A stretch of DNA of 64,000 bases from positions 186,001-250,000 of the forward strand of contig NZ_BOOK01000004.1 in the NCBI RefSeq assembly GCF_016863195.1, read 5' to 3'. This stretch comes from Paraplanobispora takensis (GTDB taxonomy: Bacteria; Actinomycetota; Actinomycetes; Streptosporangiales; Streptosporangiaceae). Below the pieces are notes generated by a model. That model did not search any database, had not been told where the DNA came from, and saw only the letters and a list, made by a program, of their open reading frames with translations. The translations under genes and the position numbers were made by a program. Positions 17,886 through 29,000 of the stretch are shown here, in pieces. Each line of letters opens with the position of its first letter. Position 1 is the stretch's first letter.

Positions 17886-19502
17886 TCACTCCGCCCGGTG
17901 CACGACCCGGCCGCCCACGATCACCGTCTCGGTACGGACCTCGGGGATGCGCTCCACCGGGATCGCGAACAGGTCCTCCGAGAGGATCACCAGGTCGGCG
18001 AGCTTGCCCACGGTCAGGGAGCCGCGGTCGTGGTCGCAGAAGTTGGCGTAGGCCGAACCCAGGGTGTAGGCCCGGATCGCGGTCTCCAGGTCGACGGTCT
18101 CCTCCGGCACCCAGGCGGGGCCGCCCGACAGGCCGCGCCGGGTGACCGCGGTGTAGAGGCCGATCATCGGGTCCATCTCGGCGACGTTCCAGTCGCTGGA
18201 GAAGGCCAGTACGGCCCCCGCCTCGTGCAGCGAGCGCATCGGCCAGGCCTTGGCCCACCGGCCGGGCCCCACGGCCTCGGCCCAGTCGTGGCCGGGCCCG
18301 GCGATGTCGGGCGAGCAGTGCCGGGGCTGCATGCAGGCCACCACGCCCAGCTCGGCGAAGCGCGGCACGTCCGCCGGGTCGAGGCACTCGACGTGGACGA
18401 TCTGGTGGCGGGCGTCGCGGGGACCGTTCACCTCGCGGGCGTGCTCCACGGCGTCCAGCACGGTGCGGATGCCCCGGTCCCCGGTGGCGTGCACGAACGC
18501 CTGGAAGCCCGCCGCGTCCAGCTTGGCCAGCAGCCCGGCGAACTCCTCGGGAGGATAGAAGGTCTCCCCCCGGTGCGCGTGCCCGCAGTACGGCTCCAGC
18601 AGCGCCGCCGTGTGCGGCTCCACCACGTCGTCGATGTAGAGCTTGAGCGGCCCGGCCCGCAGCCACTCGTCCCCGCCGCGGGCCGCCGCGGCGAAGTCCG
18701 CCAGGTCGGCGTCGCTCGTGCCCCGGGGATGGAACAGTGCGGCGATCACCCGGGACCGGAGCCGCCCCTCGGCCCGGGCCCGCGCGAACAGCGCCAGGTC
18801 GTCCGGCGAGTTCTGCGGCTCGACGATCGTGGTGATGCCGTACCGGGTGGCCATGTCGAGGCTGGCCAGCAGCCGGGGGTACTGCCGCCCGGCGCCCGCC
18901 CACGGCACGCCCAGCTCCGCCAGGGCGCGCTGGCCGTCCCGCGACAGCCCGCGCACCGCGAACTCGGTGACGAAGCCGGTCGGCTCGCCCGCCGCGTCGG
19001 TCTCGGCCACGCCGTACGGCAGGTCGGTGTGGTCGCGGTCGACGCCCAGCTCGCGCAGGCCCGCCGTGTTCAGCCACATGGTGTGCACGTCGTAGCCGAA
19101 CACGAAGGCGGGCAGGCCCCCGGTGAGCGGGTCCAGGTCGGCGGCGCGCGGCATCCGGCCGCCGGGGATCGCGGAGTACTCGAAGCCCTCGCACTCGATC
19201 CACCGGGCGTCGGGGTTGGCCGCCCGCCAGGCGGCGATCCGCCGGCCGATCTCGGCGAGGGAGCCCGCCCCGGCGAGCTGGACGCACGCCTCGTCCGAGC
19301 CGAGCCGTACGTGGTTGTGGGCGTCCACGAAGCCGGGCAGGACCGGCCGCCCGCCCGCGTCGATCACCTCGGCGGCCTCCGGGCACGAGGCGTCGTCGCC
19401 GATCCAGGTGATCCGCCCGTCGCGTACGGCCAGCGCCTGCGCCCGCGGCAGCGCGGGGTCCACGGTGTGGACGCGGGCGTTGCGCACTACGAGATCGTTC
19501 AC
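17886..19502 (-). CDS. Amidohydrolase of the YtcJ type (amidohydrolase 3 family)
   Basis: 538 residues. The N-terminal metal-binding motif is [13 protein letters not shown]; later metal ligands are expected in [11 protein letters not shown] and QIVHVECLD, and the closing Asp in AFSSDWNV. The C-terminal beta sandwich ends [11 protein letters not shown]. Family members hydrolyse amide or formamide bonds in small molecules; the substrate is not predictable. The GTG start overlaps the permease stop by four bases (GTGA), so permease and hydrolase form an uptake-plus-hydrolysis operon, probably under the divergent TetR. Confidence 0.9.
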   Translation of the reverse strand: MNDLVVRNARVHTVDPALPRAQALAVRDGRITWIGDDASCPEAAEVIDAGGRPVLPGFVDAHNHVRLGSDEACVQLAGAGSLAEIGRRIAAWRAANPDARWIECEGFEYSAIPGGRMPRAADLDPLTGGLPAFVFGYDVHTMWLNTAGLRELGVDRDHTDLPYGVAETDAAGEPTGFVTEFAVRGLSRDGQRALAELGVPWAGAGRQYPRLLASLDMATRYGITTIVEPQNSPDDLALFARARAEGRLRSRVIAALFHPRGTSDADLADFAAAARGGDEWLRAGPLKLYIDDVVEPHTAALLEPYCGHAHRGETFYPPEEFAGLLAKLDAAGFQAFVHATGDRGIRTVLDAVEHAREVNGPRDARHQIVHVECLDPADVPRFAELGVVACMQPRHCSPDIAGPGHDWAEAVGPGRWAKAWPMRSLHEAGAVLAFSSDWNVAEMDPMIGLYTAVTRRGLSGGPAWVPEETVDLETAIRAYTLGSAYANFCDHDRGSLTVGKLADLVILSEDLFAIPVERIPEVRTETVIVGGRVVHRAE

Positions 19503-20881
19503 GGCACCGGGTCCTCGGGAGTCGTCACGACCCAGCGGCTCGCCGTACGGGGCCGCAGGTAGAACGCGTAGTACACGGTGCAGACCGCGACGATGACCCC
19601 GGCGACGACCAGGTCGGCCACCGCCTGCTCGGCCAGCGCGTAGACCAGGGCGGCGATCACCGCGACCGGGACGACCGGCCACAGCGGCATCCGCCAGGCG
19701 GCGGCCGTACGGCGGGCCCCGGAGCGGGCGCGCAGGGCGGCGACCGCGATGACCAGGGAGACCAGCGTCAGGATCACCGACGTCACGCCGAGCAGTCCCT
19801 CGATGTCGAACAGGGCCGCCATCAGCGCGCCTGGCAGGCCGACGGCCAGGGTGCTCACCCAGGGCGATCCCCACTTCGGGTGCAGCCGGGTCAGCGCCCG
19901 GTTGACGGGCTCGGGCCAGGCGCGGTCGCGGCCGGAGGCGAAGATGACGCGGCCGTTCTGCAGAGCCATGACCAGCACCGCGTTGAGGATCGCGATCGCG
20001 ATGCCCAGGTTGATCACGGCGGCGAAGCCGGGACTGGTCCACTGCCGCACGTAGTCGGGGAAGGTGCCGTTGACCAGGTCGTCGAGCGAGCCGACGCCGA
20101 GCACCGCGGCGGCCGTGGGCACGATGATGACCACCGCGGCCAGTCCCAGCGCCCAGAAGACGGTCCGCGGGACGTCGCGGCGCGGGTCCTTGATCTCCTC
20201 GGTGAGATAGACGGCCGAGCCGAACCCGTTGAAGGAGAACATGGTGACCGTCAGCCCGGCCATCAGGATCGCCAGCGAGAAGGCCGACAGCCCGCCCTGC
20301 CCGTCGGGCACCACGGGGGAGACCAGCACCGAGGCGTCGCGCTGGGAGTTGAGCAGCCCCAGGCCGGCGACCACCGCGGCGGCGACGATCTCGATGGCGA
20401 GGAAGACGCCGGTGATGAACGCGTTGGAGCGGACGTCGAGCACCGCCAGCAGGGTCGCCAGCAGCATCACGACCGCGCCGGCGAGCGAGCGGTCCACGGC
20501 GAACAGGTCCGCCAGATAGTCGGCGGTGCCCAGCGCGATGATCGGCGGGATGACGACCAGCAGGGAGGCCGACAGGCCGAAGGTGATCCAGCCGGCGAAC
20601 CGGCCGAGCACCGCGGTCACCATGGCGTACTCCCCGCCGGAGCTGGGCGCGAGCGTGCCCAGTTCGGCGTAGCAGAACGCGATCCCGGCCGAGACGACCA
20701 GGCCGGCGACCAGCGCGATCACCGCGCCGCTCCCCTGCCCCGCCAGCACCTCCGGAACGATGATGAACAGCGACGAGGTGGGGGTGATGCACGACAGAGT
20801 CAGCATGACCGCGCCGAACAACCCGAGCACCCGGGGCAAGGACGGCGTTGTCGGCTGGGTGACCGTGACCTGGTCCAGCAC
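19499..20881 (-). CDS. APC-family amino acid/amine permease
   Basis: 460 residues with about twelve membrane helices. The N-terminal region [20 protein letters not shown] and the [16 protein letters not shown] segment are typical of the amino acid-polyamine-organocation family. GTG at 20881 is chosen because AAGGGGG lies eight bases upstream and the longer frame runs into the operator region. It is followed directly by the amidohydrolase, which may act on the imported compound. Confidence 0.9.
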   Translation of the reverse strand: MLDQVTVTQPTTPSLPRVLGLFGAVMLTLSCITPTSSLFIIVPEVLAGQGSGAVIALVAGLVVSAGIAFCYAELGTLAPSSGGEYAMVTAVLGRFAGWITFGLSASLLVVIPPIIALGTADYLADLFAVDRSLAGAVVMLLATLLAVLDVRSNAFITGVFLAIEIVAAAVVAGLGLLNSQRDASVLVSPVVPDGQGGLSAFSLAILMAGLTVTMFSFNGFGSAVYLTEEIKDPRRDVPRTVFWALGLAAVVIIVPTAAAVLGVGSLDDLVNGTFPDYVRQWTSPGFAAVINLGIAIAILNAVLVMALQNGRVIFASGRDRAWPEPVNRALTRLHPKWGSPWVSTLAVGLPGALMAALFDIEGLLGVTSVILTLVSLVIAVAALRARSGARRTAAAWRMPLWPVVPVAVIAALVYALAEQAVADLVVAGVIVAVCTVYYAFYLRPRTASRWVVTTPEDPVP

Positions 20882-20908
20882 GGGGCGACCCCCTTGGGGA
20901 CGGCCATT

Positions 20909-20943
20909 TTGAATGGCGTTCAATAACTTTGAATGGCGTTCAA
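20909..20943. promoter_or_regulatory. Double TetR-type operator
   Basis: The 15-base palindrome TTGAATGGCGTTCAA occurs twice, at 20909-20923 and 20929-20943, exactly 20 bases apart. It lies between the permease operon and the divergent TetR gene. Position and symmetry make it the likely binding site of that TetR, controlling both directions. Confidence 0.8.
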
Positions 20944-21006
20944 AATGCCCTGCCGTAGAGTCGTGCGTCAAGACTTCCCAATGACCCGTTACCGGAACGA
21001 GGCGGT

Positions 21007-21627
21007 ATGGCACGCGGTCAGGCGCGCGGCACGGGCCGGCGGCGACTGGAGCGCCCGCGCGAGCAGATGCTGGAAGCCGCGATGGAGGCGATCACCGAGT
21101 ACGGCCCCGCGGAGACGACCATGGCCGAGCTCGCGCGCAGGCTGGGCACCAGCGGCGGCCACGTCCTGTACTACTTCGGCAGCAAGGACCAGGTCCTGCT
21201 GGAGACGCTCCGCTGGAGCGAGGAGAAGCACGTCCCGGGCCGGACGGCGCTGCTGGCCTCCGGCGGGAGCGCGATGGACCGCATCCCCGCCTACGCCGGC
21301 CTGTACCTCCCCGAGGGCGCGGCCGACCCCCGCTGGCTGCTCTGGGTCCACGTCTGGGGCCGCACGCTGGCGGTGCCCGAACTGCGCGACACCCAGGTCG
21401 AGCTCGACCTGGCCTGGCACCGCGACCTGGTCGCCCTCCTGGAGCAGGGCGCGCGCGCCGGCGAGTTCGCCCCCGTGAACCTGGAGGACTTCTCCGTACG
21501 GCTGCGCGCCATGCTGGACGGGTTCAGCACCCAGATCGTGATCGGCGTCCCCGGAGTGACCCGGGAGGGCTCGATCGTCCACGCGACCGCCTACGCCCGC
21601 CAGGCCCTCCTGCCCGCCCCGGCCTGA
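21007..21627 (+). CDS. TetR-family transcriptional repressor
   Basis: 206 residues. The DNA-binding domain is at about 15-65 (REQMLEAAMEAITEYG, then TTMAELARRLGTSGGHVLYYFGSK), with the usual helix-turn-helix and a TetR-type YYF. The rest is an all-helical ligand domain typical of regulators grouped with BetI. It is divergent from the permease/amidohydrolase operon and separated from it by two identical palindromes. The ligand is probably the transported compound. Confidence 0.93.
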   Translation: MARGQARGTGRRRLERPREQMLEAAMEAITEYGPAETTMAELARRLGTSGGHVLYYFGSKDQVLLETLRWSEEKHVPGRTALLASGGSAMDRIPAYAGLYLPEGAADPRWLLWVHVWGRTLAVPELRDTQVELDLAWHRDLVALLEQGARAGEFAPVNLEDFSVRLRAMLDGFSTQIVIGVPGVTREGSIVHATAYARQALLPAPA

Positions 21628-21691
21628 CCCCCTCGGAGCCCGCCCGGCCCTATCGGCGATCTCCCTCCACGGACATGTAGCTGCAGTTACC

Positions 21692-22071
21692 ATGACCATG
21701 GTTGCCGCTTCTGGAGGTGGGTCCTCGTCCGAGTGGGCCAAGCCCGGCGCGCTCTTCGACAGGGAGATCGAGTGGGGCGAACTGACGGAGTTCGCCGGGA
21801 ACCCGGCCCCCGGCGCCGCCTTCGGCGACTGGCGGGAGGCCGTCGACGCGCTGCTCCGGCTCGGGGAAGACCGGGACCGGCCGGTCACGGTCGTGCTGGA
21901 CGAGTTCTCCTATCTCATGGACGCGGCCCCTCCCCTGACCTCGATCGTCCAGAACGCGCTCAGCCCTCGCGGCCACGCCAAGACCCGGACGCGCACCCGG
22001 ACGTGGTGGTGATCGAGGCCCGGCACGACGTCGAGCTGATCGGCCTGGAGCGTCTCTACGGCGGGCAGTGA
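21692..22071 (+). pseudogene. Remnant of an AAA-type ATPase of the archaeal-ATPase family
   Basis: The first frame gives an N-terminal piece (ALFDREIEWGELTEFAGN) joined directly to a Walker B region (DWREAVDALLRLGED, then PVTVVLDEFSYLMDAAPPL). The Walker A loop (G-R-R-R-V-G-K-T in the family) that should lie between is absent. Near 21970 homology shifts to another frame and ends with DVVVIEARHDVELIGLERLY, the usual C-terminus. So the gene has lost the P-loop, most of the middle and its frame. Confidence 0.6.
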
Positions 22072-22093
22072 CCTCCTGACGGGCGGGCCCGGG

Positions 22094-23092
22094 TCAGGAG
22101 GTCAGGCGGCGGGCCTCGGCGACGTCGGCGTTCATCTGCTCGATCAGCGCCTCGATCGAGTCGAACTTCGTGTTGCCGCGCAGCCGGTGGCCGAAGTCGA
22201 CGGCCACGTGCGCGCCGTACAGGTCGAGGTCGTCGCGGTCGAGCGCGTAGGCCTCGACGGTGCGGTCCACGCCCTCGAAGGTGGGGTTGGTGCCCACGGA
22301 GATCGCGGCGGGCCAGCGCTCGCCGCCGTAGACGGCGGGCAGGTTGCCGGTCGGGATGCCCTGCAGCCAGCCGGCGTAGACGCCGTCGGCGGGGATCGCG
22401 GTGAACTCCGGCGACTCGACGTTGGCGGTCGGGAAGCCGAGCTGACGGCCGCGCTGATAGCCGCGGACCACTACGCCCTCCACCCGGTGCGGGCGGCCCA
22501 GCGCCGCGGTGACGCCCTCGATGTCCCCGGCGGCCAGGCGCTCGCGGATCAGCGTCGAGGAGATGGCCTCCCCGTTGCTCACCAGCGGCACGCCCTCGGC
22601 CTCGAAGTCGTACTTCTCGCCGAGGTTCCGCAGCGTCTCGACGTCGCCGGCGGCCTTGTGGCCGAAGCGGAAGTTCTCCCCCACCACGACCCCCGCCGCG
22701 TGCAACCGGTCCACCAGGACGGTCTGCACGAACTCGTCGGGGGTCATCCGGGAGAACTCCAGCGTGAACGGCAGCACGCACACGGCGTCGACGCCCAGGG
22801 CGGCCAGCAGCTCGGTGCGGTGCCTGGCGGTCGTCAGCCTGGGCGGATGCGTGCCCGGCCGGACCACCTCCTCCGGATGGGGGTCGAACGTCACCGCCAC
22901 CGACGGCACCCCGAGCCGGCCGGCCATCGCCACGGCCCTGGCCACCATCTGCTGGTGTCCGGTGTGCACGCCGTCGAAGACGCCGATCGTGATGACGGAC
23001 CTGCCCCAGTCATCGGGCACGTCGTCCAATCCGTGCCAGCCTCGCACCGCAGCCTCTTCCCTCGTGACGGATCGACCCCTAAAGACTGCCAT
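22094..23092 (-). CDS. ribF: Bifunctional riboflavin kinase / FAD synthetase
   Basis: 332 residues. The N-terminal nucleotidyltransferase part has GVFDGVHTGHQQM and, later, ISSTLIRERLAAGDI. The C-terminal riboflavin kinase part has GRQLGFPTANVE and SVGTNPTFEG. It converts riboflavin to FMN and then FAD. ATG at 23092 (MAVFRGRSV) is preferred over a TTG 21 bases further out. It follows truB on the minus strand after a gap of about 110 bases, the standard actinomycete order. Confidence 0.95.
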   Translation of the reverse strand: MAVFRGRSVTREEAAVRGWHGLDDVPDDWGRSVITIGVFDGVHTGHQQMVARAVAMAGRLGVPSVAVTFDPHPEEVVRPGTHPPRLTTARHRTELLAALGVDAVCVLPFTLEFSRMTPDEFVQTVLVDRLHAAGVVVGENFRFGHKAAGDVETLRNLGEKYDFEAEGVPLVSNGEAISSTLIRERLAAGDIEGVTAALGRPHRVEGVVVRGYQRGRQLGFPTANVESPEFTAIPADGVYAGWLQGIPTGNLPAVYGGERWPAAISVGTNPTFEGVDRTVEAYALDRDDLDLYGAHVAVDFGHRLRGNTKFDSIEALIEQMNADVAEARRLTS

Positions 23093-23200
23093 GCGCCACC
23101 GCCCTGTCCCCAATCGGGGAGTCCCTTGACCGGCGGCACCCCCTCCGGCCTGGCCGGGAACCGGTCACCCGCCTCCGGCCGGGGCGGAACCCGGGCGCGC

Positions 23201-24100
23201 TCAGCCCACGAACACGGCCAGGGACTTGGCGATCTTGCCCTGCTCCTCGACCAAGGCGATCAGCGTGCCGTCGGGGCCGAAGACCCCGATCGGGCCCTTG
23301 CCCAGTCCCGCGGCGGGCAGCCGCCCGCCGTGCGCCACCGTACCGGCCTCCTGCTCGGTCACGTCGCGGCGCGGGAAGGCCGCGGCGACCGCCTCGGCCA
23401 TGGGCAGGATGACGCACTCCCCGCCGAGCTCCTCGATCGTGCGTGCCATCGACAGGTCGTAGGGGCCGACGCGGGTGCGGCGCAGGGCGGTCAGGTGGCC
23501 GCCGGTGCCCAGGGCCGCGCCGAGGTCGCGGGCCAGCGCCCGGATGTAGGTCCCGCTGGAGCAGGTCACCGAGACGTCCACGTCGACCAGGTCGCCCTCG
23601 CGGCGCACGGCGGTGACCTCGAAGCCGGAGACCGTGACCGGGCGCGCCTGGAGCTCGACCTCCTCGCCGGCCCTGGCCCGCTTGTAGGCCCGCTCGCCGT
23701 TCACCTTGATGGCGCTCACCTGCGGCGGGACCTGCATGATCCGGCCGGTCAGCGCCTCGACGCCCTTGCGGACGTCCTCGTCGGTCACCGCCGCCGCGGA
23801 CGCCGTCGCGACGATCTCGCCCTCGGCGTCGTCGGTGTTGGTGGACCGGCCGAGCCGGATCGTGCCGTCGTAGCCCTTCTCGGTGAGGGCCAGGTGGCCC
23901 AGCAGACGGGTCGCCTTCTCCACGCCGACCACCAGCACGCCGGTGGCCATCGGGTCCAGCGTCCCGGCGTGGCCGACCCGGCGGGTGCCGGCGATGCCGC
24001 GCAGCTTGCCCACGACGTCGTGCGAGGTCCACTCGGCGGGCTTGTCGACGATGATCAGCCCGCTCGGCGGCGGGGTTCGCTTGGCGCGAGCCGTACTCAT
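23201..24100 (-). CDS. truB: tRNA pseudouridine-55 synthase
   Basis: 299 residues. The catalytic aspartate is D49 in RRVGHAGTLDPMATG; IIVDKPAEWTSHDVV and GTYIRALARDLG are further conserved blocks. A C-terminal extension of about 60 residues is typical of actinobacterial TruB. It makes pseudouridine in the T-loop of tRNAs. It is preceded, 12 bases away, by the DHH phosphoesterase gene on the same strand. Confidence 0.96.
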   Translation of the reverse strand: MSTARAKRTPPPSGLIIVDKPAEWTSHDVVGKLRGIAGTRRVGHAGTLDPMATGVLVVGVEKATRLLGHLALTEKGYDGTIRLGRSTNTDDAEGEIVATASAAAVTDEDVRKGVEALTGRIMQVPPQVSAIKVNGERAYKRARAGEEVELQARPVTVSGFEVTAVRREGDLVDVDVSVTCSSGTYIRALARDLGAALGTGGHLTALRRTRVGPYDLSMARTIEELGGECVILPMAEAVAAAFPRRDVTEQEAGTVAHGGRLPAAGLGKGPIGVFGPDGTLIALVEEQGKIAKSLAVFVG

Positions 24101-24112
24101 GGAGGAATCCTT

Positions 24113-25111
24113 CTACAGAAGCGCGCGCAGCCGCGCCATCGTCTCTTCGACGGTCAGGTGGGAGGTGAAACCGGCGGCCCTGGCGTGCCCGCCGCCGCCC
24201 AGCGCGGCGCACAGGCGCGCGACGTCCACCCCGCCCTTGGAGCGGGTGGAGACCTGCCAGGCCCCGTCGTCGTCCTCCTTGAGGATCACGGCGACCTCCG
24301 CCTCGTCGACGCGCCGGACCACGTCGATGATCCCCTCCACCGCGTCGTACGGCAGGCCGTGGGCGGCCCGGTCGTCGCGGGTGACGAACGTCCAGACCAG
24401 GCCCGCGCCCACCTCGGCCTCCAGCGTCACCCGCGCGAGGACGGCGCTGAGCGCCTTCAGGTAGCCGAACGGCGAGCGGTCCCACAGCCGCCGGGAGATC
24501 TCCTCGGGATCCAGGCCCGCGGCCACCATCCGGGCGGCCATGAGGTGCGCCGCGGGGGTGGTCGAGGAGTGCCTGAACGAGCCGGTGTCGGTCACCAGGC
24601 CGGTGTACAGGCAGGTGGCGACGGCCTCGTCGACCGGCAGGCCGAGCCTGCGCAGCAGTTCCTCGACCAGCGTGGTGGTGGAGGGCGCCGCCGGATCGAC
24701 GAGGTTGACCGTGCCGAAGCCGGGGTTGGAGGGGTGGTGGTCCACCACGATCAGCTCGCGGGCCTTGCCGGCGTTCTCGGCGAGCACGCCGAGCCGGTCG
24801 GCGACGGCCACGTCGAAGGTGATCATCAGGTCGGGCGCGGCCGGGTAGTCGGCGGGCTCGACCAGGAGGTCCTGGCCGGGCAGGAAGCCCAGCAGCCGGG
24901 GCACCTCGAAACGGCGGTCGCCGAAGGAGGCCGTCACACGCCTGCCCGCCGCCCGCAGCGCCATGCCGGCCGCGAGCATCGAGCCGAGGGCGTCGCCGTC
25001 CGGCGAGACGTGACAGGCCAGGGCGATCTCGTCGGCGGACGAGATCAGTTCGACGGCCCGGCCCCAGTCACGCTCGGGCACCGGACCGTCGTCACGCAGG
25101 TGGGGCGTCAC
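24113..25111 (-). CDS. DHH/DHHA1 phosphoesterase, NrnA-type oligoribonuclease / pAp phosphatase
   Basis: 332 residues. DHH-domain motifs: [14 protein letters not shown] and [14 protein letters not shown]; the DHHA1 end motif is [13 protein letters not shown]. NrnA enzymes finish RNA decay by hydrolysing very short oligonucleotides and also dephosphorylate adenosine 3',5'-bisphosphate. The position between rbfA and truB is the conserved one in actinomycetes. It overlaps the rbfA stop by four bases. Confidence 0.92.
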   Translation of the reverse strand: MTPHLRDDGPVPERDWGRAVELISSADEIALACHVSPDGDALGSMLAAGMALRAAGRRVTASFGDRRFEVPRLLGFLPGQDLLVEPADYPAAPDLMITFDVAVADRLGVLAENAGKARELIVVDHHPSNPGFGTVNLVDPAAPSTTTLVEELLRRLGLPVDEAVATCLYTGLVTDTGSFRHSSTTPAAHLMAARMVAAGLDPEEISRRLWDRSPFGYLKALSAVLARVTLEAEVGAGLVWTFVTRDDRAAHGLPYDAVEGIIDVVRRVDEAEVAVILKEDDDGAWQVSTRSKGGVDVARLCAALGGGGHARAAGFTSHLTVEETMARLRALL

Positions 25112-25590
25112 GTTGCCGAGTGTCCCGCGCGGTCTGACGAGTCGTCCGCGTTTTCGGCGGATTCGCCGTCCTCGTCGGGCTTCTTGTAGGGGTCGGCCTC
25201 CCCCGCGTACTGGGCGCTCTGCGCCTGCCTGGCGATCTCGGCGTCCTTGGCCCTGGCCTCGGCGAGCAGGTCGTCGAGGTGGCGGGCGCTGTCCGGGAGC
25301 GGGTCGTGGGTGAACGTCAGGCTCGGCGTGTGGCGCAGGCCGGTCTGACGACCGACCTCGGAGCGGATGAGCCCCTTGGCGCTCTCCAGGGCGGCGGCGG
25401 AGTCGGCCCGCTCGGCCTCGGAGCCGAACACGGTGTAGAACACCGTCGCGTCGCTGAGGTCGGCGGTGATGCGGGCGTCGGTTATGGTGACGAAGCCCAG
25501 CCGCGGATCCTTGATGCGGCGCTCCAGCAGCTCGGCCACGATCTGCTGGATACGGTCAGCGATCTTGCGCGCGCGTGCGGCGTCCACCAT
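25108..25590 (-). CDS. rbfA: Ribosome-binding factor A
   Basis: 160 residues. The KH-like core holds [20 protein letters not shown] and the [20 protein letters not shown] end. An acidic, Lys/Asp/Glu-rich tail of about 35 residues follows, common in actinobacteria. RbfA assists maturation of the 16S rRNA 5' end. Its last bases overlap the next gene. Confidence 0.95.
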   Translation of the reverse strand: MVDAARARKIADRIQQIVAELLERRIKDPRLGFVTITDARITADLSDATVFYTVFGSEAERADSAAALESAKGLIRSEVGRQTGLRHTPSLTFTHDPLPDSARHLDDLLAEARAKDAEIARQAQSAQYAGEADPYKKPDEDGESAENADDSSDRAGHSAT

Positions 25591-25657
25591 CTTCGCTTCC
25601 CCCCTTCTCGCGGGCGGCCGGTCGCGGGGCTGCTGCCCCGTCTCCGGCCGTCCGTAA

Positions 25658-25957
25658 CTAGTCCTCGTCCTCGTTGTAGAGCCGCTGCCTGGCTGACAGC
25701 AGCTCGATCTCCGGGCGGCCGGCGACCAGACGCTCGCAGTCGTCCAGCACGCCGGTGCAGTTGGCCGCGGTGGCGGAGACGACCGCGATGCCGATCTCGG
25801 TACGGCGGTGCAGGTCCAGATGGCCGGTCTCGGCGACCGCCACCCCCGGGAACCGGCGCTGCACCTCGGCGATGATGGGACGCACCGCGGAGCGCTTCTG
25901 CTTCAGCGAACGGACGTCGCCGAGCAGGATGTCCAATGTCAGGGCACCTACGTACAT
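25658..25957 (-). CDS. DUF503 family protein
   Basis: 99 residues. The opening [20 protein letters not shown], then [20 protein letters not shown], is diagnostic of DUF503, a small ferredoxin-like-fold family that sits between infB and rbfA in many Gram-positive genomes. Its biochemical role is not settled. ATG at 25957 is used since the domain starts there. Confidence 0.92.
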   Translation of the reverse strand: MYVGALTLDILLGDVRSLKQKRSAVRPIIAEVQRRFPGVAVAETGHLDLHRRTEIGIAVVSATAANCTGVLDDCERLVAGRPEIELLSARQRLYNEDED

Positions 25958-25981
25958 GGCTGGTTCACCACGCGTGCCTTC

Positions 25982-26025
25982 CCCCGCCCGCGCCGGTGCG
26001 GCATGCCGCACCGGCGCGGGCGGGG
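25982..26025 (-). terminator. Perfect 44-base palindrome after infB
   Basis: The whole segment equals its own reverse complement: 22-base arms with no spacer, beginning CCCCGCCCGCGCC. It starts seven bases beyond the infB stop codon. It is probably an intrinsic terminator or mRNA 3' stabiliser between infB and the downstream DUF503-rbfA-nrnA-truB genes. Confidence 0.75.
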
Positions 26026-26032
26026 ACGGGCG

Positions 26033-29000
26033 TCACACGCGCGGCTTCTCCCGCATCTCGAAGGTCTCGATGACGTCGTCGACCTTGATGTCGTTGTAGC
26101 CGACACCGATACCGCACTCGTAGCCCTCGCGGACCTCGGTCGCGTCGTCCTTGAAGCGACGCAGCGACGACACGGTGAGGTTGTCGGAGATGACGACACC
26201 GCCACGGATGATGCGGGCCTTGCTGTTGCGGACGATGAGACCCGAGCGGACCAGCGCACCGGCGATGTTGCCGATCTTCGGCACCTTGAAGACCTCGCGG
26301 ACTTCGGCGGTGCCCATCTGGACCTCTTCGAACTCGGGCTTCAGCATGCCCTTCAGGGCCGCCTCGATCTCCTCGATCGCCTGGTAGATGACCGAGTAGT
26401 AGCGGATGTCGACGCCCTCGCGCTCGGCCAGGTCGCGCGCCCGGACCTCGGGACGCACGTTGAAGCCGATGATGACGGCGTTGTCGTCGGCCATGGCCAG
26501 GTTGACGTCGTACTCGGTGATCGCGCCGACCGCGCGGTGGAGCACCCGGAGGCGCACCTCCTCGCCGACGTCGATCTTGAGCAGCGCGTCCTCCAGAGCC
26601 TCGACGGAACCGGAGACGTCACCCTTGATGATGAGCTTGAGCTCGTCGGCCTGACCCTTCTCCATCTCGTTGAAGATCTCTTCGAGGGTGCGACGCCGGC
26701 CGGACTTGGCCATGTCGGCGATGCGCTTGCGGGCCGCCCGCTGCTGGGCGATCTGGCGCGCCATCCGGTCGTCGGTGACGACGATGAAGTTGTCACCGGC
26801 GCCGGGCACCGCGGTCAGACCGAGCACCAGGACCGGACGCGACGGGTCGGCCTCCTCGATGGAGTCGCCGTTCTCGTCCAGCATCGCCCGGACGCGGCCG
26901 AAGGCCTCGCCGCAGACGATCGAGTCGCCGACGCGGAGCGTGCCGCGCTGGACCAGCACGGTCGCCACCGGGCCGCGGCCCTTGTCGAGGTGGGCCTCGA
27001 TCGCGACGCCCTGGGCGTCCATCGTCGGGTTCGCCCGCAGGTCGAGCTCGGCGTCCGCGGTGAGCAGGACCGCCTCGAGCAGGTTCTCGATGCCGATGTC
27101 GTTCTTGGCGGAGATGTCGACGAACAGCGTGCTGCCGCCGTACTCCTCGGCGACGAGGCCGTACTCGGTGAGCTGGGCCCGGACCTTGTTCGGGTCGGCG
27201 CCCTCCTTGTCGATCTTGTTGACCGCGACCACGATCGGCACGTCCGCCGCCTGGGCGTGGTTCAGCGCCTCGATGGTCTGCGGCTTCACACCGTCGTCGG
27301 CCGCGACCACCAGGATGGCGATGTCGGTGACCTTGGCACCGCGGGCACGCATGGCGGTGAACGCCTCGTGACCCGGGGTGTCGATGAAGGTGATCCGCCG
27401 CTGCTCGTCCTCGTGCTCGGTGGTGATCTGGTAGGCACCGATGTGCTGGGTGATGCCACCGGCCTCACGGGCCACCACGTTGGTCTTGCGGATGGCGTCG
27501 AGCAGCCTGGTCTTACCGTGGTCGACGTGACCCATGACGGTCACCACCGGCGGACGCGCGACCAGGTCGGCCTCGTCGCCCTCGTCCTCGCCGAACTCGA
27601 TGTCGAAGGACTCGAGCAGCTCGCGGTCCTCCTCCTCCGGGCTGACGACCAGGAGGTTGTAGTCGAGCTCGGCGGCCAGCAGCTGCAGCGTCTCCTCGTT
27701 GACCGACTGCGTGGCGGTCACCATCTCGCCGAGGTGCAGCATGATCTGCACCAGCGACGCGGGGTTCGCACCGATCTTGTCGGCGAAGTCCGCCAGGGAG
27801 GCGCCGCGCGACAGGCGGATCGTCTGACCGCCGCCGCGGGGAGCCTGCACGCCGCCGATCGCCGGGGCCTGCATGTTGTCGAACTCCTGGCGCCTCTGGC
27901 GCTTGGACTTGCGACCGCGGGCCGGGCGTCCGCCCGGACGGCCGAAGGCACCCGCCGTACCGCCGCCGCGGCCACGGCCGCCACCGCCGCCGGGACGACC
28001 GGCGAAGCCGCCGCCGCCACCGCCACCGGGACCACCGGTGCCGGTGCCGGGACGACCGGCGCCGCCACCGCCGCCGGGACGACCGGCGAAGCCGCCGCCA
28101 CCGCCCGGACGGCCACCGCCGCCGGGACGACCGGCGCCACCGCCGCCACCCGGACGGCCACCGCCGCCGGGACGACCGGCGCCACCGCCGCCGCCCGGAC
28201 CCGCGGGACGGCCCTGGGGCATCATCATCGGGCTGGGACGCGGACCACCCGGACGCGGACCGGCGACACCGCCGCCACCGCCCGGACGCGGGCCACCGGC
28301 GCCGGGACCCGGACGCGGACCGGCCGCACCGGGCGGACCGGGACGCGGACCGCCGGGACGCGGACCGGCGCCGTCACGCGGAGCGCGGTCCTCGCGCGGG
28401 CCGCGGTCCTCGCGGGGACCCGGGCGCGGGCCGCGGTCGCCGGGACCGCCGTCACGGCCACCGGGGCCGCCGGGGCCGCCCGGACGCGGCGGACGGGCCT
28501 GGCCCATGCCGCTGGCGTTGGAGGAGAACGGGTTGTTGCCCGGACGCGGGCCGCGCGGACCCGGACGCGGACCGGGCTTCGCACCGCCGGCACCGGGACG
28601 GGGCGCGGAAGGCGCTCCACCGGGACCACCCGCGGGGCGGCCCTCCGGACGCGCGGCCTCGGGACGCCCGCCCTGAGCCGGCCGAGGGGCCGGACCGGGG
28701 CGCGGACCCGGCTTGGGACCGGGGCCCGCCGGACGCGGAGCGTCGGAACGGGGAGCCTCGAAGCGCGGCGGCTGAACCGGGGACGGCTGCTGCGGCGCCG
28801 CCGGAGGCTGCTGCTGGATCTGAGGCTGCTGGGCCTGCGGCGCGGGGGCCGCCGGCCGAGGAGCCGGACCGGGGCGCGGACCCGGCTTGGGAGCCGGTCC
28901 CGGCCGCGGGACTGAGGTGGGCGCCGGAGCGCCGTTGCCGGCCTGGCTGTCTGCCGGCCGGGGGGCCGCCTGCGGCGGCCTGGGCGTCCTGTTGCCGCCC

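Noticed and set aside
22187-25189. A 1000-codon open frame on the plus strand
   Set aside because: It is the antisense shadow of ribF, truB and the DHH phosphoesterase gene, caused by high GC. Its translation is His/Arg/Gly/Asp-rich without domains.
27945-28560. Repeats that at first sight resemble a CRISPR or minisatellite
   Set aside because: Units are of uneven length with no spacers and encode the Gly/Pro/Arg linker of IF-2 in frame.
25808-28915. A 1035-codon open frame on the plus strand
   Set aside because: Antisense of infB and DUF503; low-complexity Ala/Thr/Arg translation.
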